Assembly: GCF_002752675.1 (NCBI RefSeq)
Contig: NZ_CP024608.1
Coordinates: forward strand, 5,394,001 to 5,458,000
Direction of reading: 5' to 3'
Origin: Massilia violaceinigra
Lineage (GTDB): Bacteria; Pseudomonadota; Gammaproteobacteria; Burkholderiales; Burkholderiaceae_D
Length of the DNA stretch: 64,000 bases
The notes under the pieces were generated by a model that did not search any database, was not told where the DNA came from, and was given only the letters and a program-made list of their open reading frames with translations. Below, piece by piece: positions 27,777 through 37,470 of the stretch (position 1 is its first letter; the number at the start of each line of letters is the position of its first letter). The position numbers and the translations under genes were made by a program.

Positions 27777-27812
27777 AGAAAAAACAGCCCGGCCAGGAGC
27801 GCTCCTGACCGG
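27777..27812 (-). terminator. Intrinsic terminator after the PEP-CTERM gene
   Basis: CCGGCCAGGAGC and GCTCCTGACCGG (27789-27812) form a 12-bp stem with one mismatch. On the minus strand it is followed within four bases by a run of six T. It would end the transcript of the gene at 27969-28910 and insulate the chain-length operon. Confidence 0.75.
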
Positions 27813-27968
27813 AAAAATGCAGGCTGCCAACGAGCCGTGCATCAGGGTCCCCGCCGGGCATCCGGCGCCCGCATCCCAGGCCGGCGCGGACGGCGCAGCA
27901 GCGGTTGCGGACCCTGCGATGGCTTCGGACCACCAAGCCATCTTCTTCTTGTTTGCATCGTGTCCGGC

Positions 27969-28910
27969 TTACTTGCGGCGGCGTGCCAGCAGCGACATGC
28001 CCAGCAGGCCGAGGCCGAAAATCGCCAGGCTGCCCGGTTCGGGCACCGCCACCGTGTCCTGCAGCGCATTGGCCAGGGTGGTCTGGTTGATCGTCAGCTG
28101 GTAGGTATCGACCTTGTTGAGCCAGGGCGTGACCGCCGAGAAGCTCATCTTGCCCGGGTTATAGGTCGACATGCCGGGGAAGCTGTCGGTGCGGCTGACA
28201 TTCCCAAAGCTGTTCAGTTCGCCCGGCTGATAGGCGAACACGACCTGGCCGGTACTCATGTTCATGATGTTCATGCTCCACGACAGGCGCGCGATGGCAT
28301 TGGTCTCCATGCCGGCGCCGGTGCTGGCATAGGCCTGGGTGAAAGGGGTGCCGTCGAAGGCGATGGTCATGGTTTCGCCCACGCCGAGGGTGAAGTTGAA
28401 CGAGGTCGAGGTGCCCACGTCGGAGTCGCCGGCGGCCTCGCCATCGGTAGCCAGGGAAGCGTCGGCGCGCGTTTCGGCGCGCACGCCGGCTTCTTTCGTG
28501 CCGATGGTCATGGCGCTGCCGGTCATGTTCTGGTCGGCGTAGCCGAAGGTGCCGGGCACTGGCGGGGGGCCGGAAAAGGCGGTGAAGTTGTTTTCGGCGC
28601 GGGGCGGATTGGGCAGTCCGACAAACTGATGGGCGACGTCGGGTGAGGTGCCGCTGAGGATGCCGCGGTTTTGCGGTTTTGCGGCCAACACCACGCCGTC
28701 GAGGGAGGCGGTGGCATGGGCCGAATTGGTGCCGTCGAGCATAGTGAAATCCGTCGACTTGAAGGCAGCACCGCTGGAATGGAGCAGGCGGAAATTGTCG
28801 ACAACGAGGACGGCCTGGGCAAATGCATCGGCGCGCGCACCGTTCATGGCGGCCAGGCAAAGGCCGGCAATCGCCGCGTTTTTCAACAGTGATGTCGGGA
28901 CTAGTTTCAT
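27969..28910 (-). CDS. PEP-CTERM sorting domain protein
   Basis: A 313-aa exported protein. Signal peptide at the N-terminus (MKLVPTSLLKNAAIAGLCLA, cleavage near GARA-DA). The middle is rich in Ser, Thr, Ala and Asn, low in Cys, and beta-like. The C-terminus has the exosortase signal: VPEPGS, a hydrophobic helix (LAIFGLGLLGMSLLA) and RRRK. Exosortase should cut near the PEP motif and release or anchor the protein on the surface matrix. It resembles a family of PEP-CTERM proteins found next to XrtA polysaccharide genes. It has its own terminator and is divergent from the acyltransferase. Confidence 0.9.
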   Translation of the reverse strand: MKLVPTSLLKNAAIAGLCLAAMNGARADAFAQAVLVVDNFRLLHSSGAAFKSTDFTMLDGTNSAHATASLDGVVLAAKPQNRGILSGTSPDVAHQFVGLPNPPRAENNFTAFSGPPPVPGTFGYADQNMTGSAMTIGTKEAGVRAETRADASLATDGEAAGDSDVGTSTSFNFTLGVGETMTIAFDGTPFTQAYASTGAGMETNAIARLSWSMNIMNMSTGQVVFAYQPGELNSFGNVSRTDSFPGMSTYNPGKMSFSAVTPWLNKVDTYQLTINQTTLANALQDTVAVPEPGSLAIFGLGLLGMSLLARRRK

Positions 28911-29216
28911 AGTGAACTCTCCGGTGGGGATGAAGTGGGGAAGCGTCGACAGCTTGCGGCGCCGCCGTGCCTACCCTGTATGCAGCAAGCGTGCCAGCTC
29001 GATTTCACTCATCAAATCAACGACTTGCGATTCCGAGCTCGGCAGTTACGGCGGTTCCGGGCGGGCCTGCAAAAATTCCCGACGTCGCGCGTTTGTTGCA
29101 GAACAATGGCGCGCGGGACAGCGTGAACTTCCGTACGGATGGCCCTGTCTGACCTACACAACTTTGCGCGCGGGCCGGCAGGCGGCACGCACGATCACGT
29201 GGAAGGAAAGAGAGCC
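28911..29216. other. Divergent intergenic region, no clear element
   Basis: 306 bases between the PEP-CTERM gene and the acyltransferase. I searched by eye for a sigma54 GG-N10-GC pair and for TTGACA/TATAAT pairs and saw none that was convincing. A short GGAAGGAAAG before 29217 is the acyltransferase ribosome binding site. Confidence 0.4.
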
Positions 29217-29984
29217 ATGTTTCAAGACGAGCTACCGATTGCAACGTTCGAGATGCCGGCGGGCTTACGCGAGCCGGACGGGGGCGTCGCCACGGCGACC
29301 GAGCCCGATCCGGGCCAGGCGATGCAGGAATTTCATATCCGCCTGGCCAACTCGGCGGGACGGCGCGAAGCCGCAAGCCTGCTGATCCGCAAGATGTACG
29401 GCTGGCGCGGCTATGCCTTCGAGCCCAGCCTGCATCACGACCCGCACAAGGTCACCCTGTATGCGGAGACGGGCGGGGTGCTGGTCGGCACCATGAGCCT
29501 GTGCCTGGACAGCGAATTCCGGCTGCCGGCCGATGACAATTTTCGCGACAAGCTCGACCTGCTGCGCAGCCAGGGACGGCGCCTGTGCGAGCCGTCGCGC
29601 CTGGCAATCGACAAGGGCGTGACCAAGCGCGTATTCGCCTCGCTGATCCACATCTCTTATCTGTACTCGCACAAGCTGCACGGGTTCACCGATTACGTGA
29701 TCGAGGTCAATCCGCGCCACGTGATGTTCTACAAGCGCATGCTGGGCTTTAGCGACTTCGGCAGCGAGCGTCCGTGCCACCGGGTCGGCGCGCCCGCCGT
29801 GCTGCTGCGCCTGCCGCTGGCGGAGATGGGCGAGCAGATCCGCAAATGGGGCGGCCTGATGGAGCAGCATGGCGAGGAGCGCTCCTTCTATCCGTACTTC
29901 TTTCCGCAGCATGACGAGCCCGGCATTACCGCGCGCCTGAACGGCGGGTATCGCGCCAACGGAGGCCGCGATGCGTATTATTGA
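29217..29984 (+). CDS. PEP-CTERM/exosortase-associated acyltransferase (FeeM-like N-acyl amino acid synthase)
   Basis: A 255-aa GNAT-fold enzyme of the N-acyl amino acid synthase type, related to autoinducer synthases. Features: an N-terminal segment, FHIRLANSAGRREAASLLIRKMYGWRGY, GGVLVGTMSLCLDS, CEPSRLAIDKGVTKRVF, VIEVNPRHVMFYKRMLGF and the YPYFFP region near the end. FeeM-type enzymes join a fatty acyl group, usually from acyl carrier protein, to an amino acid. Start 29217 has GGAAGG upstream. It overlaps the FAD oxidase start by 14 bases. No dedicated acyl carrier protein is in the window; the ligase at 20227 may help. Confidence 0.87.
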   Translation: MFQDELPIATFEMPAGLREPDGGVATATEPDPGQAMQEFHIRLANSAGRREAASLLIRKMYGWRGYAFEPSLHHDPHKVTLYAETGGVLVGTMSLCLDSEFRLPADDNFRDKLDLLRSQGRRLCEPSRLAIDKGVTKRVFASLIHISYLYSHKLHGFTDYVIEVNPRHVMFYKRMLGFSDFGSERPCHRVGAPAVLLRLPLAEMGEQIRKWGGLMEQHGEERSFYPYFFPQHDEPGITARLNGGYRANGGRDAYY

Positions 29985-31662
29985 GGAGCAAAAATTCCGA
30001 CACGAGCAGCCTGATTCCGGGTGGAAGCGCGGCGTGCTGGCGGCGCTGCGCCTCATCGTCGGCGCCGAGCACGCCAGCGACGACCCGGCCGCGCTGCGGC
30101 GCTACACCTGCAGCACGGCCGCGCGCAGCACCGTGCCGCTGGCGGTGGTGCGCCCGGGCTCGCAGGCCGAGGTGGTGGCGCTGGTGCGGCTGGCGGGGGC
30201 GCGCGCGCTGCCGCTGTATCCGCTCAGCACCGGGTGCAACTGGGGCTACGGCGATGCCTGCGCGGTAGGCGACGCCCAGCTCATCGTCGACCTGGGCAGG
30301 ATGAACCGCATCGTCGAGGTTGACGCCGAACTCGGCTACGCGGTGATCGAACCGGGCGTGACCCAGCAACAGTTGTCGGATTATTTGCACAGCGAAAAGC
30401 TGAACTGGTGGATCGATTGCACCGGTGCCGGCCCCGACACCAGCTTCATGGGCAATATCCTGGAACGCGGCTTCGGTCACTCGCCGTACGGCAACCGGCT
30501 GCAGCACGTATCCGGCATGCACATCGTGCTGGCCAGCGGCGAGGTGCTGGCGACCGGCTTCGGCCACTATCCGCAGGCGCGTGCGGCCCATCTGTTTCCT
30601 TATGGTGTAGGGCCGTTTCTGGACGGGATGTTCACGCAATCGAATTTCGGCATCGTCACGCGCATCGGCATCTGGCTGCAGCCCGCCGCCGACTGCGTGA
30701 ACCATTTTCTGTGCACGATGTCTGAACATGAAGATATCGGTCCTGTGGTCGATGCATTGCGCCCCCTGCGCATGAACGGCACGCTGCGCAGCATTGTTCA
30801 TATTGGCAATGACTTGCGCGTGATCTCGGGCGGCCGCGTGTTTCCCCGATCGCTGGCGCCGGACCAGTCCAGCCTGCCGCCGGCGGTGCGTGGCAGCTTG
30901 CGCGAGGCGGCGGCGGTGGGCGCATGGACGGTGTCGGGGGCGCTGTACGGAAGTGCCGCGCAGGTGGCGGCTGCCCGCGCGGCAATCAAGGTGGCCTTGC
31001 GCGGCACGCGCGCGCGGACAGCGTTCTTGAGCGAACGCAAACTGCGCTGGGGCGCTGCCATGGCGCGGCTACTCGGATCGTCGCGGGCGGGCTTGCGCCT
31101 GCGCGCACAGGTCGGCCTGGGCGAGGCGCTGTTTGCCATGAATCGCGGCAAGCCGAACGGACGCTTTCTCGCCGGCGCTTACTGGCGTCGGCGCCAAGCG
31201 CTGCCGGCCGGCTTTCCGCACAAGGCCGATCCGGCACTGGATAACTGCGGCATGCTCTGGATTTCGCCGGTGCTGCCGATGCGCGGGAAGGATGTGCTGG
31301 ACTTGCACGCGCTGGTCGAGCCGCTGTTCGCCGCGCACGGGTTTGATTTGTTCGTCACGTTCAGCATGATTAACGAACGCGCGCTGGGCGCGGTATTAAC
31401 GATTGCCTATGACAAGGAGGATGCAGCCGAGGTGGCGCGCGCGAAGGAGTGTTACCGGGCAGTGTTCGAGAGCGTGATGGAGGCTGGCTATATCCCTTAT
31501 CGGGTCGGCAACCAGTCAATGGCTGCGCTCGATCCGGGCGGCGATGTGTATTGGAACACCGTGGCCCGGATCAAGGCAGCGCTTGACCCGGAAGGGCTGA
31601 TCGCCCCCGGACGCTACGAGCCGGGCCGCGCGAAGGGGCTGGTGGCGGGCGGCGCCGGCTGA
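29971..31662 (+). CDS. FAD-binding oxidase, 4-cresol-dehydrogenase/vanillyl-oxidase-like
   Basis: A 563-aa flavoprotein of the PCMH/VAO superfamily. The FAD-binding domain covers about residues 45-255 (VVRPGSQAEVVALVRLA, YPLSTGCNWGYGDA, AVIEPGVTQQQLSDYL, GNILERGFGHSPYGNR, FTQSNFGIVTRIGIWL). The C-terminal cap resembles p-cresol methylhydroxylase-type substrate domains, which act on phenols. No signal peptide. The start overlaps the N-acyl amino acid synthase, implying a two-step path in which an N-acyl aromatic amino acid could be oxidised; that link is inferred. Confidence 0.85.
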   Translation: MRIIEEQKFRHEQPDSGWKRGVLAALRLIVGAEHASDDPAALRRYTCSTAARSTVPLAVVRPGSQAEVVALVRLAGARALPLYPLSTGCNWGYGDACAVGDAQLIVDLGRMNRIVEVDAELGYAVIEPGVTQQQLSDYLHSEKLNWWIDCTGAGPDTSFMGNILERGFGHSPYGNRLQHVSGMHIVLASGEVLATGFGHYPQARAAHLFPYGVGPFLDGMFTQSNFGIVTRIGIWLQPAADCVNHFLCTMSEHEDIGPVVDALRPLRMNGTLRSIVHIGNDLRVISGGRVFPRSLAPDQSSLPPAVRGSLREAAAVGAWTVSGALYGSAAQVAAARAAIKVALRGTRARTAFLSERKLRWGAAMARLLGSSRAGLRLRAQVGLGEALFAMNRGKPNGRFLAGAYWRRRQALPAGFPHKADPALDNCGMLWISPVLPMRGKDVLDLHALVEPLFAAHGFDLFVTFSMINERALGAVLTIAYDKEDAAEVARAKECYRAVFESVMEAGYIPYRVGNQSMAALDPGGDVYWNTVARIKAALDPEGLIAPGRYEPGRAKGLVAGGAG

Positions 31663-31727
31663 ACGGATAGCTTGCCGGTCCTTGTAAGGTCGCACCACGG
31701 ACATGCCCGGCTGCGCATGGCCCGCGA

Positions 31728-34511
31728 CTACAGCGTGCGCAGCAGCGCGGCTGCCTGTTCGTGATGCGCTGAACGCTGCGGTTGCGCCAGCAAGCGCTCC
31801 AACTCGCGCCGCGCAGCCCGTTTGTCGCCCGAGCGCGCCAGAGCCGTGCTGAAATGGAAGTGGATATTCCCGGCGGCGGGCGCCAGCGCGCTGGCCTTCT
31901 GCAACAGGGGAAGGGCGCGCGCCAGATCGCCGCGTTCGGTGTAGATCCAGCCCAGGGTGTCGAGCACGGCAGGGTTTCCCGGCGCCAGCGCGTGAGCCCG
32001 CTCGGCGAAGGCTTGCGCGCGGCTGTCGCCGCTCTGCTGACAAGCCCAGGCGAGGTCGTTGAGCGCGATGACATTGTCCGGCTCGACCTTGAGCACGGCT
32101 TCCAGATGGCCGATGGCGGCCTTGTAGTTGCCCGCGACGAGCTTGCTGCTGGCATAGTACAGCCGCGCCGGAACATCGGACGGCCGGTCGCGGAACCAGT
32201 TGGCCATGCGCACATCGGCGTCGGCGGCGCGGCCGAGTTTGTTCAGTGCACCGTGTATCTGGATCAGCAGAGCGCCATCGGGCTTGCGTTCGAACGCGCG
32301 CTCCCAGGCAGCGAGCGCGGCGGCGTGCTGGCCCTGGGCGGCGAGCGCGTCGCCTTCGAGCTTGTAGCCGTTGGCCGATTCCGGTTTGCGCTGCTGGACA
32401 TCACGGGCCAGCGCGCGCGCTTCGGAAAATTTTTGTTGCCTGACCAAGATATTGAGCATGGTCATCTGGGCATCGAACAGGTTCGGGTCGATGGTGAGCG
32501 ACTGGCGCAGGGAGGTGAGGGCGGCGTCATCCTCGCCCCGTTCCAGTTGCAGGCTTGCCATACGGACCAGCGGCACGGGCGAGGCCGGTACCAGTGCGGC
32601 GAGACGCGAGTAAGCGTCGAGGGCTGCGCCCAGATCCTGGTTGAGCACGTAAATCTGCGCCAGCATGGCAGTGGCTTCGGGGCTGGAGGGATTGGCAGTT
32701 TCCAGCGTGCGCGCCAGCTGCAGCGCTTTGGCCTTGTTGCCCGCCCGCGCATACAGATCGGCAAGGCGCAATCCGAGTGGCAGGGCGTCGGGTTCGATCT
32801 GGCGGGCGCGTACGAGCCAGGCGACGGCATCGGCGGTTTTTCCCTCGCGTTGCGCCAGTCCGGCCAGCGCTTCAAGCAGCGCGCGGTTGCGCGGCGCTTT
32901 GGCGAGTGCCGCTTCGTAGCGCCTGCGGGCGTCGGCCGGTTTGCGCTCGGTCAAGTCGAGCTGCGCCAAGTTGGCCAGCGCGGGCAGATACAGAGGTTCG
33001 AGCGCCAGCGCGCGGTTGAAGCTGGCGCGTGCCAGGGTGGCTTCGCGGCGGGCCAGATAAACGCCGCCTTTCAAGTTCTGGACCAGCGGATTGTCGTCGC
33101 GCCGTTCCATTTCCTGCGCGCTGGCAAGTGCTTTGTCCGTGTTCTTCGCCCGCAGATGCGCCATGACCAGCAGGATGCCGACGCGGGGCGCGTTGGCGTC
33201 GAGCGCGGCGGCGCGTTCCAGCTCGGCGACGGCGCGGCCGGTGTCGCCGCTGCCCAGACGGCTGAGCGCGAGCGAGGTCCGCAAACCGGCGACCTTGGGC
33301 TGCAGGGCGCTGGCCTGTTCGAACAGGGTGGTCGCGGCGCCGAACTCGCGCGCGCGCAGCCTCGCTTCGCCGGCCAGGGTCAGCAGTTCGACGTCGTTTG
33401 GATGATCGGCAAGCAGTGGCATGAGCAGGTCGAGCGCGGCGTGGGGCGCGTTCGCGCGCACTTGCAGTGAGCTCATCAGCTTGGTGGCATACACATGGCG
33501 CGGATACGCCGCAAGAAACTTCTGCAGATGCTGTTCAGCCTGGCCGGTCGCGCCCAAGGCCGACTGCACCGCGCCGGCCAGCAGAATTGCCGGGTAGTGG
33601 TCGGGCGCAACGCGCAAAACTTGCTGCACCGATTGCAGCGACGCCGCCAGTTTCTGCTCGCGGAAGTCGACCATGGCTTGTGCGTAAGTGACCGCCAGGG
33701 ATGCGCCGGCCACCTTGCGCGCCGCGGCAATGGCTTCGCGCGCTGCACTGAAGCGGCCGGCATCGAGGTGCAGATTGGCCACGTCCAGCCGGGCTTGTAC
33801 GTGGTGCGGCCGTTTTGCCAGAATGCGCTCGTGCGCCGCCAGGGCCTGATCGGGTTTGCCGGCAGCGCGCAGCAAGTCGGCGTGAAAGCGCAGGCAATCG
33901 ATATTGTCGGGATTGGCGGCAAGCGCGCGTCGCATCAGCCGCGCCGCTTCGTCATGCTGGTTACCGGCCACGGCCAAGCGCGCCATGCCGAGCAGGGCGT
34001 CCGGCAAGTCGGGATGCAGCGACAGCGCTTGTGCGAACAGCGCCGTGGCTTTGGCGGGATCGTCGGTGCCCAGCAGGGCATGGCCGCGCAAGGCCAGGAT
34101 CGCGGGACGCTGGGCCGGCGGCGCTGCCGGATCGACATCGCTCAGCAGGCGCTCATACTGGCCCTGCATCAACAGCGTCTGGCCGATGAGCAGGGGAAGT
34201 TCGGGAAGGGCCGCACCGAGGTCGCGCGCGCGCCGCAACTCTTTTTCGGCAGACGGGGCGTCAGCTTGCTCCAGGTAGACCTCGCCCAGCAGCAGGCGCG
34301 CGTCGCGGTCGGCGCTATTTTTCTGGATTGCATTCTTGAGCACGATGACCGCCGCCCGCGCATCGCCCTTGGCGCGAAGCTCCTTGGCCTGCTTCAGCAT
34401 GGCGGCAGGGTCGGTCTCTTTGCAGCCACCGAGAAGGGTGGCGAACAGCAAGGCAAGGGCGACGGCGGTGGCGGCCAAGGGGCGTGGCCACCTGGATAAA
34501 GAGTGGGACAT
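31728..34511 (-). CDS. prsT: PEP-CTERM system TPR-repeat lipoprotein PrsT
   Basis: A 927-aa lipoprotein: signal MSHSLSRWPRPLAATAVALA and lipobox LLGGC, then roughly twenty tetratricopeptide repeats through to the C-terminus. The architecture and length match the PEP-CTERM-associated TPR protein PrsT, thought to be a scaffold for polysaccharide or PEP-CTERM export at the membrane. The start at 34511 has AGGAG upstream; the open frame before it is not coding. It is divergent from the epimerase. Confidence 0.92.
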   Translation of the reverse strand: MSHSLSRWPRPLAATAVALALLFATLLGGCKETDPAAMLKQAKELRAKGDARAAVIVLKNAIQKNSADRDARLLLGEVYLEQADAPSAEKELRRARDLGAALPELPLLIGQTLLMQGQYERLLSDVDPAAPPAQRPAILALRGHALLGTDDPAKATALFAQALSLHPDLPDALLGMARLAVAGNQHDEAARLMRRALAANPDNIDCLRFHADLLRAAGKPDQALAAHERILAKRPHHVQARLDVANLHLDAGRFSAAREAIAAARKVAGASLAVTYAQAMVDFREQKLAASLQSVQQVLRVAPDHYPAILLAGAVQSALGATGQAEQHLQKFLAAYPRHVYATKLMSSLQVRANAPHAALDLLMPLLADHPNDVELLTLAGEARLRAREFGAATTLFEQASALQPKVAGLRTSLALSRLGSGDTGRAVAELERAAALDANAPRVGILLVMAHLRAKNTDKALASAQEMERRDDNPLVQNLKGGVYLARREATLARASFNRALALEPLYLPALANLAQLDLTERKPADARRRYEAALAKAPRNRALLEALAGLAQREGKTADAVAWLVRARQIEPDALPLGLRLADLYARAGNKAKALQLARTLETANPSSPEATAMLAQIYVLNQDLGAALDAYSRLAALVPASPVPLVRMASLQLERGEDDAALTSLRQSLTIDPNLFDAQMTMLNILVRQQKFSEARALARDVQQRKPESANGYKLEGDALAAQGQHAAALAAWERAFERKPDGALLIQIHGALNKLGRAADADVRMANWFRDRPSDVPARLYYASSKLVAGNYKAAIGHLEAVLKVEPDNVIALNDLAWACQQSGDSRAQAFAERAHALAPGNPAVLDTLGWIYTERGDLARALPLLQKASALAPAAGNIHFHFSTALARSGDKRAARRELERLLAQPQRSAHHEQAAALLRTL

Positions 34512-34700
34512 AACATTCTCCTGACGGGCCAGGGCACTGGCATCCCTCACAGGGTAGGGTGTCGGTACGGCAAGTCCTTGTGTGGTATCAACGTTTTTCG
34601 TTTGTGCAAATGACGGCCTGATCCGCGTGAAGTTGCTGTAAATCAAAAGTTGACAGGCGGTGCTCCGTAGAATTTCTTTGGACGCCGTTTTGTTGCGACC

Positions 34701-34714
34701 GGGCACTGCATTGC
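34701..34714 (+). promoter_or_regulatory. Possible sigma54 promoter upstream of the epimerase
   Basis: GG at 34701-34702 and GC at 34713-34714 are 10 bases apart (GGGCACTGCATTGC), close to the TGGCAC-N5-TTGC pattern. It lies about 160 bases before the epimerase start. PrsR in this window is a sigma54 activator, so the site fits, but a match this short can arise by chance. The rest of 34512-34875 shows nothing clear. Confidence 0.35.
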
Positions 34715-34875
34715 AAGGTCCGATTGTGCAAACGTGAGTGCCGCTGTTGCCGGCGTGGTTGGCCGGTTTCCCGATTATTGGCGTCGTGCCGGCCCCGGCC
34801 CCGGGGCCGATGCGATGCCGCAGTACGCCGCAGGCCGCGCCGCGATGGCGCGGTCTGCTCAGTCTGGAGACGTTG

Positions 34876-35934
34876 ATGCCGAGCACCCCTGTAAATAGCC
34901 GCTACCAGCATGCCCTCGCCAGTCTGCGCGAGACGCCGCACCACTGGCTCATCACCGGCGTGGCCGGTTTCGTTGGGTCCAATCTGCTGGAAACGCTGCT
35001 CCGGCATGGCCAGCGGGTCACCGGGCTCGACAACCTGATGACCGGCTATCGCGCCAACCTCGCCCAGGTGCGCGCCGTCGTGCCGGCCGAAGCGTGGGCG
35101 CGTTTCGACTTCATCGAGGGCGACATCCGCTGTCTGGACAGTTGCCGGCGCGCCTGCCAGGGCGTCGATATCGTGCTGCATCAGGCGGCGCTCGGTTCGG
35201 TTGGCCGCTCGATCGCCGATCCGATCCTCACCAGCGACGTCAACCTGATCGGGTTCCTGAACATGCTGGTGGCCGCGCGCGACGCCGGCGTGCGGCGCAT
35301 CGTGTATGCGGCGTCGAGCGCGACCTATGGCGACCATCCCGGCTTGCCCAAGGTGGAAGACCATATCGGCCGCCCGCTGTCCCCGTATGCGCTCACCAAG
35401 CACGTCAATGAAGTGTATGCGGAGATGTTTGCCCGCTGCTACGGTACCGATGCGATCGGCCTGCGCTACTTCAATGTGTTCGGCCCGCGCCAGGACCCGC
35501 GAGGCGAGTACGCAGCCGTCATTCCCCAGTGGTTCGATGCGATGATCCATAACCGCCCGCTGCGCATCAACGGCGATGGCGACAGCAGCCGGGATTTTTG
35601 CTTTGTCGACAATGCGGTGCAGGCGAACCTGCTCGCCGGCCTGGTGGACGATCCGGCGGCCGTGAATCAGGTGTACAACGTGGCGGTGAACGCGCGCACC
35701 AGCCTGAATGAACTGTTCGCCATGATGCGTGCGCTGCTGGCCGAGCGATTTGCGCACATGGAGGGCTACCAGCCGGAATATGGCGCCTTCAGGGCGGGCG
35801 ATGTGCGCCACTCGCAGGCCGATATCTCAAAAGCTGCGCGCCTGCTTGGCTACCAACCGACGCACCGTCTGGAAGACGGCTTGCATGAGGCGCTCGAATG
35901 GTATGTTGCCCATACAGGTGCGCCAACACCATGA
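34876..35934 (+). CDS. wbpP: UDP-N-acetylglucosamine 4-epimerase, WbpP/TviC-like
   Basis: A 352-aa short-chain dehydrogenase/reductase-fold epimerase. Motifs: [12 protein letters not shown] for [42 protein letters not shown], the catalytic [25 protein letters not shown] and SRDFCFV. The whole chain aligns by memory with WbpP, which interconverts UDP-GlcNAc/UDP-GalNAc (and their uronic acids) for polysaccharide synthesis. Start 34876 follows GGAG by 6-7 bases; an upstream frame extension is not homologous. The usual Pro in GSVPRS is Gly. Confidence 0.93.
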   Translation: MPSTPVNSRYQHALASLRETPHHWLITGVAGFVGSNLLETLLRHGQRVTGLDNLMTGYRANLAQVRAVVPAEAWARFDFIEGDIRCLDSCRRACQGVDIVLHQAALGSVGRSIADPILTSDVNLIGFLNMLVAARDAGVRRIVYAASSATYGDHPGLPKVEDHIGRPLSPYALTKHVNEVYAEMFARCYGTDAIGLRYFNVFGPRQDPRGEYAAVIPQWFDAMIHNRPLRINGDGDSSRDFCFVDNAVQANLLAGLVDDPAAVNQVYNVAVNARTSLNELFAMMRALLAERFAHMEGYQPEYGAFRAGDVRHSQADISKAARLLGYQPTHRLEDGLHEALEWYVAHTGAPTP

Positions 35935-36090
35935 ACGCAATGTCACCCCAGCCCACCCGCAGTGGACGCGCGTAGCCGGATCACAGATGGACGATACGCC
36001 AGGAACTGTCGACTCGGTACACATCTTGTGCTCGGCCGGCGTCTCGGGCCGCACCCCAATTGCGGCGCGCTCACTGCGGCCCGTTCATCG

Positions 36091-37470
36091 TCAAAGTTTT
36101 CGTGCCGGCAGCACACGCACCACCCCGCGGAAGTCGACGGTGTGCAAGGTCACCGGCTGGCGCCATACCCTTTTCACGTAGTCCATCACTTTTTCCGCCT
36201 GCGGCAGCTCGAGGCCACGCCCGTCGCGCAGGTAATCGTGGTGCAGCGCCAGGGCGCCGTCGGGCCCGACCTGGCTGACCGCGATGCACGGCGCGCCATA
36301 GTTGAATTTTGGCGCCAGAATCGCTTCGCGGATCTGGTGAATGTCGCGGCTGGCAATCCTGGTGTCGCCATCCTGGCGCGTTTCATAGACGAACAGGTCG
36401 AGCTTGTCGGCCAGTTCCTTGTCCAGGTAATTGCGCACGAAGCCAAAGTCATCTTCCTCGCGGCAAATCCGGCGCGCCTGTTCCAGGCCGTGCTTGTCGA
36501 TGATGTGTTCCCACAATGAGAAACCGAGGTGGTACGGATTGAGCGACAACGCCAGCTGCTGGCCGCTGGCGAACGGGCGCACCACGTCCGAATGCGATTT
36601 GATCGCCGATACGTACAGATCGTGCGGCAGGAACGTTGCCTCGCGCAGCAGCCGGGCGTGCCAGTACGAGGCCCAGCCCTCATTCATGATCTGGCAGGCA
36701 TGGATCGGGTGGAAGTAATAGGCTTCCTCGCGCACCGCCAGGAAAATGTCGCGTTCCCAGTCTTCCATCTCGGGCGCATACTGGGCGATGAACCACAGCA
36801 GGTCGTATTCGGGCTGGGGCGGCAGTGGCGTTCGCTGGGGCGGATCGTTGCGTGCGGGTTCGACATGCTCGCCGGGCAGGCGCGCGAAGCGGTCGTGGAA
36901 GTGATTGACCTCGGGACCGGTGCGCGGAGTGACGAATTCGGGATAGCGTGGCCGGTGCAGCGCTTGATTGATGTCGATATGCGTTTCGAGCGCGAGCGCG
37001 GCATCGAGCACCGCTTCGACCCGATCCTGCCCATGCGCGCCAAGCGCCCGTTCGAGGCGATGCGCCCGGGCCGCGCTTTGCTCGAGAATCTGACCGCCCG
37101 CCATCGCCATAAAGCGCGAAAACAATTGATTATTCTTGGCGAAATCGGCGTGGCCCAGCACGTGCGCGGTGACCAGCGTGTTCTCGGCCAGGGAGTTTTG
37201 TTCAAGCATGAACGCATGGCAGGGGTCGCCGGGGAACATGACTTCAAATATTTTCGAGTGGCCCATGTGCTGGCGCACCAGCTGGTGAATGTAGCGCACG
37301 CCAAAGGACCAGTGCCGCATGCGAACAGGCAAACCATAAACAGCAATCTCGACCATAAAATTGCTGGGCACCAGATCGAAGTTGACCGGATAGAAATCCA
37401 TGCCGAGTTCGATCGCCAGCGCTTCCAGGCGCGCGGAGTAGTCGGCAAGAATGGCGCTGGCGTCGCTCAT
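36091..37470 (-). CDS. SpoVR family protein (YcgB-like)
   Basis: A 459-aa cytosolic protein of the SpoVR family. Typical features: GMDFYPVNFDLVPSNFM, RMRHWSFG, VMFPGDPCHAFMLEQNSLAENTLVTAHVLGHADFAKNN, EGWASYWHARLL and NPYHLGFSLWEHI. The His-rich helical motifs suggest metal or catalytic function, but the biochemistry is unknown. In enterobacteria ycgB, yeaH and yeaG form a stationary-phase and nitrogen-stress set; here they are one operon in the order prkA-yhbH-spoVR. The start overlaps the yhbH stop by four bases. Confidence 0.94.
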   Translation of the reverse strand: MSDASAILADYSARLEALAIELGMDFYPVNFDLVPSNFMVEIAVYGLPVRMRHWSFGVRYIHQLVRQHMGHSKIFEVMFPGDPCHAFMLEQNSLAENTLVTAHVLGHADFAKNNQLFSRFMAMAGGQILEQSAARAHRLERALGAHGQDRVEAVLDAALALETHIDINQALHRPRYPEFVTPRTGPEVNHFHDRFARLPGEHVEPARNDPPQRTPLPPQPEYDLLWFIAQYAPEMEDWERDIFLAVREEAYYFHPIHACQIMNEGWASYWHARLLREATFLPHDLYVSAIKSHSDVVRPFASGQQLALSLNPYHLGFSLWEHIIDKHGLEQARRICREEDDFGFVRNYLDKELADKLDLFVYETRQDGDTRIASRDIHQIREAILAPKFNYGAPCIAVSQVGPDGALALHHDYLRDGRGLELPQAEKVMDYVKRVWRQPVTLHTVDFRGVVRVLPARKL

